Positions 14,940-22,382 of a stretch of DNA of 43,324 bases are shown here, piece by piece. Below the pieces are notes generated by a model that saw only the letters and a program-made list of their open reading frames with translations, had not been told where the DNA came from and searched no databases. Source of the DNA: an uncultured Flavobacteriales bacterium (lineage in GTDB: Bacteria > Bacteroidota > Bacteroidia > Flavobacteriales_E > Vicingaceae); contig CAJXMH010000025.1 of assembly GCA_913056345.1 (NCBI GenBank), positions 1 through 43,324 on the forward strand. The letters run 5' to 3'. The translations under genes were made by a program, and so were the position numbers. How positions within the stretch are numbered: position 1 is the first letter of the stretch; every line of letters starts with the position of its first letter.

Positions 14940-17900
14940 GCTTCTCTTCTTCTACATATAAAACTGCACCCTCTACTTTCTTTCCTCTAGCTGCCTGCAT
15001 AACATTTCGATATTCTTCGAGTTGTTGAAAATGCGCCTCATTGTAAGCTCCAGTTTTGTATTCCAAGATCAAGATTAAGTCATCGTCTTCCACCATCCGA
15101 TCAGGGCGTAAGCGTTTCCCCTCTTTCGTTATAATCACTGCCTCTTGGTAGATTTTTTTAGTTGGATCAAAGTAGGGCTTCAGGTTTTCTTTTTGCAGCA
15201 ACTTAGTCAGCTTATTTTGATAGGACTCCTTTTGTGTTTTACTAATCTTGCCCTTCAGTAAAAAACGCTCCAATACCAGCTCAAGCTGCTCTGGAAGACT
15301 TAGCTCAGCTAAGATTTCGTGAATCAAATTCCCATAAGCAATTGCTTCTGCCTTCTCCTCTTCATCGTAAAAGGCGGTTAATTCAGAACTCAATCTAACC
15401 TTATCTTGCCAAGGGTTTGAAGTGTAAGGCACAGCAACTACTTTAGTCGAAGTTGAAGCCTTCTTTTCTTTTCTAACCTTTTTAGTGAGGCTACCAAATT
15501 CAAGCTTAGTTTCGTTAGCCTCGACAGCTGCAAAATCATATAATAGTTGATTAATGCTCAAGTAATCTGATCGCTTCTTAGGCAAGGAATCTACTAATAA
15601 ATGTAAGCGATCAACAGCGCGGGTAAAAGCAACATAATTGTCATTTAGCAGATCTTCTTGTTTTTTACAAATTTCTGCTTTGAATTGAGTTGAAAAGACA
15701 GTCTGCTCTAAATGCTTTGACTCTTTTACCAAGGTGTATGGAAGATTAAGACCAAGTTCCTTAGGAATACTTACCCACATTTGATTATGTGCTCGCACTG
15801 AAGCTTTTTGATTCAAGAATGGAATGATGGTTACCGGAAATTCCAAGCCCTTCGATTTATGGACTGTCAATACCTTGATGGCTTCTATGTCTGCCGTTAT
15901 TTCTAAAGAAAGTTTTTCTTTCTGCTGCTCCCACCAATTCAAGAACGATGAGTAGTGGTTGCCATAATCCTGCATGTAAGCCAATACATTATCTTGAAAA
16001 AACTGCAGATAAACATCATTTTGCGCTGCTAAGTTAAAGTCTCTGATCTGCTGTTCGAAGAAGGCAAACAAATTTTGTTTATTTAGGGTCGAACGGTCTA
16101 GCTTTAAAGAAAGTAAGTGTTCGAACAACTTTTCTAGTGGATTAGTAGGTTTTGTATATGTAAAAAGCAATGCTTCTTGCTCTTGCTGATCAAGTTCCTG
16201 ACTCAAGAAACGTACGATGTTTAAGCGCGCTGCTGAATCCTCAGGATTTACCACCCATTGCATTAAAGAAACTAAGAACAATACCTTCGGAGAATTCTTG
16301 ATCAAAAGCGCTTCTGATGATAAAACTGCCAATCCATGTGTTTTCAAATATTCAGCAACCAAAATTGCATCCTTGTTCCATCGGCATAAAACCGCTATAT
16401 CGTCCAGACTATAATCATCATCCATTGCCCTTTCAACATGCTCAAGTAGGCAGGCCAACTGATCTTCTTTCTCAGATTTCTCAGCCATTAAATCCATTGA
16501 AACATATCCCCCTTCTTCTTTTTCTTCGGGCAGTTCTTGGCGCACGGTTTCAAAGGCCTGCTTAGCTTCATATAAAACACTAGGCTCTTGGTAAACAAAC
16601 TCAAAAAAGCGGTTATTGAAGGCAACAACTTCTTTACTTGAACGACGATTAATTGCCAATTGATTCTCATCGTATTGTGCTTTTAAAGAAAGTAGACGCT
16701 CTTGCACTAAAGGGTCCTGATCTTGATAAAGGTGTTGAATATTAGGCATGCTAGCAAACTGTTCAGACACTCCGCCTCTAAAGCGATAAATAGCCTGTTT
16801 TGCATCACCTACGATCAAATTGAAATTACCTGCCGCTAAACTTTCGTCAATCAAAGGGAGAAGATTGAGGAATTGTAAGATGGAGGTATCTTGAAATTCA
16901 TCGATCATCATATTTTGATAGCGGCTGCCAATTCTCTCATAGATAAAAGGTGCAGGTTCTTTAAGCACTACCTGAGCGATCTTTTTATTCAAATCACTAA
17001 TGTGTAGAGCTTGTTCCGTCTTTTTTAGTTCTTGAAACTCTTGGTCGAGATGCTGTAAAATTTCGAGGTTGAACAAATTCAAGTAAATTGCCTTGGCCGC
17101 AAGGTAATGGGGAAGTTCTTTTTCTTGAAATTCAAAATACTCATTTAATAATGGAGACAATTGAGTTGAAGCTGCCATAACATTTTCAGCCTCTGGACCT
17201 TTTAATTTTTTTGCATGCCAGTAATCCTGCTCAACTCCTTTCAAGACATTAGCCCCGGGCTCTAACTTATCTTCTTTAAACTCCTTCAGTGATACAAAAT
17301 AATTGTAAACGCCTGCTAGTAGATGCTTAGGATCTAGCTGAAAGTGTTGGGCAACAGTTAAGAGTCCTTCACCGGTTTTTACTGTTTTAGCCTTGAAAGC
17401 AAGCAGCCTTTTTTTGAGTAAAGCCCGATCTTCAGCATAGGCCTTTGGTTTTAGTTGCTGCAACTCTTGTAAATAGAAAAAACTCTGTTCGTTCAGCAGA
17501 TTGCTAGCAAAGTCAAAGAGCTCCTCCTCTATATTCCAATTCTTTTCTGCTTCAATTTGCTGTAGCACAAAATTTTGAAGCAATTTAGTTACTTCTTTCT
17601 CTTCACCAACCTTTTCGATTACCTGTGCCACTGCTCGCCTCATGAGCTCTTCATGGTTAAGCAACAACTTGAAGTTCATAGACACACCAAGATCTCTGGC
17701 AAAAGTCCTAACTAAACGATGGGTAAAATGATCGATAGTAGAAATGCTGAGATCCCCATATTGGTGAAGCATAGCTGTTAAGACAGCCTGAGCTCTTTTT
17801 TGAAGCACTTTACTATCCACTTTCAAGTCGCCCGCAATTATTTCAGCCATGGTATCCTGCTCCCCTGCTGCAAGCAATTTTAATTGCTTGAGGAGCCTTT

Positions 17901-18057
17901 CCTTCATTTCAGCGGTTGCTTTATTGGTAAAAGTTATAGCAAGTATTCCAGTGAAATAATAAGTTGCATCGCTTGCCAAACACAGCTTTAAAAATTCTTT
18001 CACTAAGGTGAAGGTTTTACCCGAACCCGCAGATGATTTATAAACATTAAAGGCCAT
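14923..18057 (-). CDS. UvrD/RecB-type helicase-nuclease (AddA/RecB-like), double-strand break repair
   Basis: This 1044-aa protein has the full set of superfamily-1 helicase motifs: the P-loop SSAGSGKTFTLV (residues 8-19), ITFTNKATAEMKERL, Walker B DEFQD, LIVGDAKQAIYRFRGG, INRRSSKEVV, VLTVHKSKGLEFPV and NYVAFTRAVDRLHLL. The last ~150 residues contain a RecB-type PD-(D/E)xK nuclease: GNLIHEILAEL, then PDRMV and LILEYKTG with a following Q-x-x-x-Y. This is the layout of AddA or RecB, which unwind and trim broken DNA ends for RecA loading. AddA normally works with AddB; no AddB gene is in the window. Its start overlaps the miaA stop by 11 nt and its stop overlaps the convergent PKD gene, so it is probably co-transcribed with miaA. 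Confidence 0.92.
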   Translation of the reverse strand: MAFNVYKSSAGSGKTFTLVKEFLKLCLASDATYYFTGILAITFTNKATAEMKERLLKQLKLLAAGEQDTMAEIIAGDLKVDSKVLQKRAQAVLTAMLHQYGDLSISTIDHFTHRLVRTFARDLGVSMNFKLLLNHEELMRRAVAQVIEKVGEEKEVTKLLQNFVLQQIEAEKNWNIEEELFDFASNLLNEQSFFYLQELQQLKPKAYAEDRALLKKRLLAFKAKTVKTGEGLLTVAQHFQLDPKHLLAGVYNYFVSLKEFKEDKLEPGANVLKGVEQDYWHAKKLKGPEAENVMAASTQLSPLLNEYFEFQEKELPHYLAAKAIYLNLFNLEILQHLDQEFQELKKTEQALHISDLNKKIAQVVLKEPAPFIYERIGSRYQNMMIDEFQDTSILQFLNLLPLIDESLAAGNFNLIVGDAKQAIYRFRGGVSEQFASMPNIQHLYQDQDPLVQERLLSLKAQYDENQLAINRRSSKEVVAFNNRFFEFVYQEPSVLYEAKQAFETVRQELPEEKEEGGYVSMDLMAEKSEKEDQLACLLEHVERAMDDDYSLDDIAVLCRWNKDAILVAEYLKTHGLAVLSSEALLIKNSPKVLFLVSLMQWVVNPEDSAARLNIVRFLSQELDQQEQEALLFTYTKPTNPLEKLFEHLLSLKLDRSTLNKQNLFAFFEQQIRDFNLAAQNDVYLQFFQDNVLAYMQDYGNHYSSFLNWWEQQKEKLSLEITADIEAIKVLTVHKSKGLEFPVTIIPFLNQKASVRAHNQMWVSIPKELGLNLPYTLVKESKHLEQTVFSTQFKAEICKKQEDLLNDNYVAFTRAVDRLHLLVDSLPKKRSDYLSINQLLYDFAAVEANETKLEFGSLTKKVRKEKKASTSTKVVAVPYTSNPWQDKVRLSSELTAFYDEEEKAEAIAYGNLIHEILAELSLPEQLELVLERFLLKGKISKTQKESYQNKLTKLLQKENLKPYFDPTKKIYQEAVIITKEGKRLRPDRMVEDDDLILILEYKTGAYNEAHFQQLEEYRNVMQAARGKKVEGAVLYVEEEKLIELN

Positions 18058-18982
18058 GCTGTTCTATTTTTTCTAAAATCAATTTCAGTTTTTCCGCTTG
18101 TGTTTTATCCGCATCGATCCAGTGTATTTGTGCACCTTTCCTTTCCATTCTTCTAAACCACGTTTCTTGCTTTTTTGCAAATTTTCGAATCGCTTGAAGC
18201 AGTTGCTCAAACATTTCAGTGTAGTTCAGTTCGCCAATCAAATGGGCTGCAATATAGCGGTACTCTAAACCAAAATAATGCAATTTCTCAGCTGATAAAC
18301 CTCCTTTCATTAAACCCTCCACCTCTTCGATCATTCCTTGTTCAAAACGTGCTTTAAGCCGCTCTTCTATCCTTTCTCGTAATTTACTTCTTTCAATTTT
18401 TAAACCAAACAAAAGGTAGTTACTGATTGGAGATCTCACGGGCTTTGGGCTTTCTTTTTGTGCCAAAGCTATCTCGATGGCACGTAAACTCCTTTCGCGG
18501 TCTTGCAAGTCGGTGGTGTTATGCTGGTCTGCTTTAAGTTTCAATAGGTAGCTAGCTAATTCTGCCTGGGAAAGTGAGGCAAGGCTTGTCCTTAATTTTT
18601 CGTTTTTAGGCACTTCTAACATTTTTTCTGAAGCCAAGGCAGCCTGAAGATACAAGCCACTCCCCCCGCAGAGAATCACCCATTTTCCTTCTTTTTCAAG
18701 CTTGCGGTATAAGTCAAAAAAATCATCTTGAAAACGATATACATCATAGTTTTCTTCTGCTTTTACCACATCAATCAGGTGATAAGGAATCTGCTGTCCA
18801 TTAAGTCTATACTCATCCAAATCTTTTCCACTTCCTAAATCTAAACCTTGGTAAACTTGCCGACTATCAGCACTCACTATTTCCCCATTCAATTTTGATG
18901 CAAGTGCAACTGCAAATGCTGTTTTTCCGCTTGCTGTAGGACCTAGAATTGTAATAAGAGGTTTATTTTGCTCTTGATGCAT
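18047..18982 (-). CDS. miaA: tRNA dimethylallyltransferase
   Basis: The enzyme transfers a dimethylallyl group to N6 of A37 in tRNAs reading UNN codons, the first step to (ms2)i6A. The 311-aa length is usual. Motifs are the P-loop ILGPTASGKT at the N-terminus, EIVSADSRQVYQGLDLGSGK, PYHLIDVV, LCGGSGLYLQA, DRERSLRAIE, FGLEYRYI, and the C-terminal KFAKKQETWFRRM. The gene overlaps the AddA/RecB-like gene by 11 nt and starts divergently from a small membrane protein gene, 60 nt away. Very confident. Confidence 0.96.
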   Translation of the reverse strand: MHQEQNKPLITILGPTASGKTAFAVALASKLNGEIVSADSRQVYQGLDLGSGKDLDEYRLNGQQIPYHLIDVVKAEENYDVYRFQDDFFDLYRKLEKEGKWVILCGGSGLYLQAALASEKMLEVPKNEKLRTSLASLSQAELASYLLKLKADQHNTTDLQDRERSLRAIEIALAQKESPKPVRSPISNYLLFGLKIERSKLRERIEERLKARFEQGMIEEVEGLMKGGLSAEKLHYFGLEYRYIAAHLIGELNYTEMFEQLLQAIRKFAKKQETWFRRMERKGAQIHWIDADKTQAEKLKLILEKIEQHGL

Positions 18983-19009
18983 TTGTTATCGAAATTAACA
19001 ATCATTGGC

Positions 19010-19038
19010 TTGATTTTATGCTTTTGGGTGTACCTTTG
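19010..19038 (+). promoter_or_regulatory. Promoter of the MbnP/MauG-like module: TTG-N18-TACCTTTG
   Basis: A -33-like TTG at 19010-19012 and a perfect -7 box TACCTTTG at 19031-19038 are separated by 18 nt, close to the Bacteroidota spacing. The predicted transcript start (about 19042-19045) falls on the ATG at 19043, which suggests a leaderless or nearly leaderless first gene. Confidence 0.55.
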
Positions 19039-19042
19039 TTAT

Positions 19043-19432
19043 ATGAGGTTACTACTTAAATATCTAGGTGTTTTTATCCTTATTTCCTCATTGTTTTTTT
19101 CTACAGCTTACAAATCGATTATTCGCCTCAGCTACGAGATCAACAAACTAGAAATTATTGAGAAATTTTGCATAAATAAAGAAGAAACCACCTTTAAGTG
19201 CGAAGGTAAGTGTCACCTCAAAACGCAACTTCAAGAAGTGGAGAAAGTTCCATCGCAAAACCAAGATCAAGAAGAAGTTCGCACAGATTATCAAGTACAA
19301 CTCTTCTGCCCTGTTAAAGAAAAATTAGATAAAAAAAAGGTGCAAACTAATCCACAGTATTTCGCCGCCTATTCAAATCTATATCATTTTCTATTTGTAG
19401 ACAAAGTAGTTCCTCCACCAAAGTTTGTTTAG
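19043..19432 (+). CDS. Small exported or membrane-anchored Cys-rich protein with CxxxC-GKCH motif
   Basis: From the ATG at 19043 the protein has 129 aa: an N-terminal hydrophobic segment (residues 2-22) and then a charged region containing Cys43, Cys53, Cys57 and His58 in the form FCIN...KCEGKCHLKTQ. The tail is Gln/Glu/Lys-rich and ends in VVPPPKFV. Similar short Bacteroidota proteins with a C-x-GKCH-x-K motif occur near metal-related genes; to my knowledge they are uncharacterised. The Cys/His cluster could bind copper or another thiophilic metal, which would fit the MbnP and MauG-like genes that follow. The frame is open to 18968, but that start would overlap miaA and lie upstream of the promoter. 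Metal binding is inference. Confidence 0.65.
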   Translation: MRLLLKYLGVFILISSLFFSTAYKSIIRLSYEINKLEIIEKFCINKEETTFKCEGKCHLKTQLQEVEKVPSQNQDQEEVRTDYQVQLFCPVKEKLDKKKVQTNPQYFAAYSNLYHFLFVDKVVPPPKFV

Positions 19433-19471
19433 CTGAAATTTTTCTATTTACGCTAAATAAATTAACCCATA

Positions 19472-20458
19472 ATGAAAAAATACCTTTCGCTCTTTTTTGG
19501 AGCGTGGTTATGCAGTGCGCCTGCTTTTGCTTGTGATCTCTGCAGCATTTACCTAAACCTTGAGCCTAATGACCTCAAGAACTCTATTGGCATGAACTAC
19601 CGTTACCGTGCATTTAAGTATCAGTCTATCAACAGCTTTAGCAGCTCAACTAATTTAAAGCATGCTACAGGCGAGAATATTCTGAGCCAGTCTAGTACCC
19701 AAGAGGAACTCTTTAACAGTTACGATCTTTGGGCTAACTACTTTTTACATGAAAAATGGCAATTAAATGCTACACTGACTTTTGCTGATAACTACTATTT
19801 AGAAGATGACAGTAGCCTTTATAACATTGCTGGTCCGGGAGATTTGACAGTTTTAAGTAAATACATGTTCTACAATACCAAAGTCACGGATAGTTCAGAT
19901 TGGGCTATTCGTATTCTTGGCGGAGCGGGGGTTCAAATACCCATTGGTCAATTTAATAAAACCTATGTTGTTGCTCCTAGTTCTTCTTCAAAAGGAAATG
20001 TGGTATTTGGAACACCTTATGAGGAGTTGGATCCACACATGCAAGCAGGAACGGGCAGTTGGGACTTGATCTTCCTTATGGAAGCTCAAGTAAGGTATAA
20101 GAAAGTTGGCTTAGCCTCTAATGTCAGCTATCAAGTAAATTCAGAAAATTCAAACCAATTTCGCTTTGCCAATCGCTTTAATGTAAATAGCAATGCTTTT
20201 GTTTTGTTAAAGCTAAAGCAATTTACCTTTGCCCCTAATATCGGCTTAAGCTATGAATTTAGTGAGAGAGATCGCTTTCAAGGTGATCGCTTTTACAATT
20301 CAGGAGGAGAAGCCTTGTTTCTCAATGGTGGTGGAAAAACTTACTACCGAAACTTTGCTTTAGGGGCAACCTATTTTAATCCTATTCGTCAATCATTAAA
20401 CGATCGTCAATTACCAAACGACTACCGTTATACGATTGATTTAACTTATTATTTTTAA
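19472..20458 (+). CDS. Outer-membrane beta-barrel protein with N-terminal CxxC, in MbnP-type metal module
   Basis: This 328-aa protein has a signal peptide (residues 1-20, ending APAFA) directly followed by CDLC (Cys21-Cys24), so the mature N-terminus would start with a CxxC pair. The remainder alternates short turns and amphipathic strands (GMNYRYRAFKY, YDLWANYFL, LTVLSKYMFY, GVQIPIGQF, VSYQVNSENSNQFR) and ends in YTIDLTYYF, a classical outer-membrane barrel terminus. Barrels of this kind are found beside MbnP and MauG-like genes in Bacteroidota and are often annotated as transporters. The exposed CxxC suggests metal contact. It lies 39 nt after the Cys-rich small protein and 9 nt before the MbnP gene, so a single operon is likely. 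Substrate identity is inferred only. Confidence 0.72.
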   Translation: MKKYLSLFFGAWLCSAPAFACDLCSIYLNLEPNDLKNSIGMNYRYRAFKYQSINSFSSSTNLKHATGENILSQSSTQEELFNSYDLWANYFLHEKWQLNATLTFADNYYLEDDSSLYNIAGPGDLTVLSKYMFYNTKVTDSSDWAIRILGGAGVQIPIGQFNKTYVVAPSSSSKGNVVFGTPYEELDPHMQAGTGSWDLIFLMEAQVRYKKVGLASNVSYQVNSENSNQFRFANRFNVNSNAFVLLKLKQFTFAPNIGLSYEFSERDRFQGDRFYNSGGEALFLNGGGKTYYRNFALGATYFNPIRQSLNDRQLPNDYRYTIDLTYYF

Positions 20459-20467
20459 TCAATTATC

Positions 20468-21274
20468 ATGAAAAATTTATTCAACCCAAAATATTACATT
20501 TTACCATTAATTGCTTTTTCTAGCTTATTCTTCACCGCTTGCGAAGAAGAGGATGATGAACCATTAATTGAAACGCGCATTGTTGAAGAGTCGGTTCCAC
20601 GTTACCAAGCAAGCATTAACTTCAAGGAAAAAGTAAACGGTAACGACCTGCAAATGAATACAAACAACAAACCATACACCAATGCCGCAGGTCAGAGTTT
20701 TAATGTAACACGTTTACGCTATTTGATCTCTGATATAAAATTTCAAAAGGCTGACGGAAGCAGTTTTACCATCCAAGGCTACCACTTTGTAGATGCAACA
20801 GACCCGGCTGATGACACATACATGCCTGATGCAAAGGTTCCTGCAGGAGATTATGAAAAAATTAGTTTCACTTTCGGCTTTGACCGTGAAGATAATGTGA
20901 GCAATGCCTACCCGGCTTTAAATATTGCTAACTGGGCATGGCCTGGAATGTTAGGTGGTGGTTACCATTTTATGCAATTAGAAGGCGACTACGATAGCCT
21001 AGGAACTTCAAAATTCTTTGCAACCCACATGGGTACTGCCCGTAATAATACTGTGAGCCCAACAACTTATGAAGCGAATCACTTTGAGGCAGTTTTAGAC
21101 ACAGCTATTAGCATTGACGGCGATTTCAGCTTTAGCATTGTGATGAATGTGGAACAATGGTATGAAGATCCTTATCAATGGGACTTTAATGTCTATAATG
21201 CACCCATTATGCCTGTTTATGATGCCCAGCGCAAATTGTTCATAAATGGACCGTCTGTATTTACTTTTGAATAA
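20468..21274 (+). CDS. MbnP family lipoprotein (copper-binding, partner of a MauG/MbnH-like enzyme)
   Basis: This 268-aa protein is a lipoprotein by its signal peptide (IAFSSLFFTACEE). The mature part fits the MbnP family: an early YQASINFKEKVNG, RLRYLISDIKFQ, GYHFVDATD, VPAGDYEKISFTFGFD, then NWAWPGMLGGGYHFMQLEG, FFATHMGTA, and a C-terminal FSIVMNVEQWYEDPYQWDF. In characterised members a partner di-haem enzyme (MbnH) oxidises a Trp of MbnP to kynurenine, which enables copper binding; several Trp are available here in the NWAWPG and EQWYEDPYQW segments. The MauG-like gene begins one base after this stop, which strongly supports the same partnership. Family and partnership are confident; copper as the metal is inferred from the family. 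Confidence 0.88.
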   Translation: MKNLFNPKYYILPLIAFSSLFFTACEEEDDEPLIETRIVEESVPRYQASINFKEKVNGNDLQMNTNNKPYTNAAGQSFNVTRLRYLISDIKFQKADGSSFTIQGYHFVDATDPADDTYMPDAKVPAGDYEKISFTFGFDREDNVSNAYPALNIANWAWPGMLGGGYHFMQLEGDYDSLGTSKFFATHMGTARNNTVSPTTYEANHFEAVLDTAISIDGDFSFSIVMNVEQWYEDPYQWDFNVYNAPIMPVYDAQRKLFINGPSVFTFE

Positions 21275-21275
21275 A

Positions 21276-22382
21276 ATGAAGTATTACTTTAAAATCATAT
21301 TTATCACTGTTATCGCGCTTCTCGGTGCTTGCCGAGAAGACGATAATAGTGATCTAATTATTGAAAGGGAAGAGCCCCATAATAATGATCCGGGAGAACC
21401 TACACCTTACACTTTTCAAGTTCCTGCCCACTTCTCTCGTATTGGAGCTCCTTTTGTGCCCCAAGATAATCCAACTACGGTTGAAGGAGTAGCTTTGGGT
21501 AAAAAGCTGTTTTTCGAGCGTAAACTTTCGCGGAACAATCAGATTTCTTGTGCTTCTTGTCATAAACCAGAAGCATCCTTTAACGATCCAGGTAAAGCAG
21601 TGAGTATTGGTGCAGATGGCACAACCCAAGGTATTCGAAATGCGATGCCTTTGTTTAACCTCGCATGGACAAAAATTACCAACTCAGATTTCAATTGGCA
21701 TGGTAATGCAGAAAGTCTTGAAGAACAAGCTTTAGAACCGGTAGTAAATCCTCTGGAAATGCAAGAGAGTTGGCCTAATGTGGTCAATAAATTGAAAGCT
21801 GACCCTGACTATCCACGCTTATTTAATGAAGCTTTTGGAACAGTTGACATTGATTCTCATTTAGTGGTAAAAGCCATAGCACAGTTTGAACGAACCCTGA
21901 TTAGTGGTGAGAGTCGTTATGATAACTACATCAACAATCAGAGCAACGGGCCTACCTTAACAGCCCAAGAAATACGTGGTTTGCAATTGTTTATTAATGA
22001 AGATAAAGGCGATTGTGCCCATTGCCATGGTGATCAATCGAATCCCCTTATGACGGATTTTCAATTTCGTAATAATGGATTAGATGCCAATCCTGACTCA
22101 GGTCTGGCAGCAGTAACAAAAAATCCGAACGATATAGGAAAATTCAAAACGCCTTCAGTAAGGAATCTTGTTTTTACGGCTCCTTATATGCACGATGGAA
22201 GATTTACAACCCTGGAGGAAGTTGTAGACTTTTATATCGATGATATTCAAGAATCACCCACCTTGGATGGCTTTATGAGAAAGAAAAGAGAATTAACTTC
22301 GCAAGAAAGAGCAGATTTGGTTGCTTTCTTAAAAAGTATGACAGATAGTTCCTTTACCCGGAATCCTGCTTTTAGGCCTTAG
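21276..22382 (+). CDS. Di-haem cytochrome c peroxidase / MauG-MbnH family lipoprotein
   Basis: From the ATG at 21276 the protein has 368 aa with a lipobox (IALLGACRE, Cys19). It carries two c-type haem motifs, CASCH (residues 92-96) and CAHCH (247-251). The usual surrounding family sequence is present: ALGKKLFFERKLS before haem 1, RNAMPLFNLAW, LEEQALEPVVNPLEM, AIAQFERTLISGESRYD, FKTPSVRNL and PYMHDGRF. Such enzymes reduce peroxide or, like MauG and MbnH, use a high-valent di-haem state to oxidise residues of a partner protein. The gene starts one base after the MbnP stop, so the partner is almost certainly the neighbouring MbnP. The frame is open to 21246, but that start would fall inside the MbnP gene and delay the signal peptide. 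Its stop overlaps that of the convergent flavoprotein gene (TTAG). Confidence 0.92.
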   Translation: MKYYFKIIFITVIALLGACREDDNSDLIIEREEPHNNDPGEPTPYTFQVPAHFSRIGAPFVPQDNPTTVEGVALGKKLFFERKLSRNNQISCASCHKPEASFNDPGKAVSIGADGTTQGIRNAMPLFNLAWTKITNSDFNWHGNAESLEEQALEPVVNPLEMQESWPNVVNKLKADPDYPRLFNEAFGTVDIDSHLVVKAIAQFERTLISGESRYDNYINNQSNGPTLTAQEIRGLQLFINEDKGDCAHCHGDQSNPLMTDFQFRNNGLDANPDSGLAAVTKNPNDIGKFKTPSVRNLVFTAPYMHDGRFTTLEEVVDFYIDDIQESPTLDGFMRKKRELTSQERADLVAFLKSMTDSSFTRNPAFRP

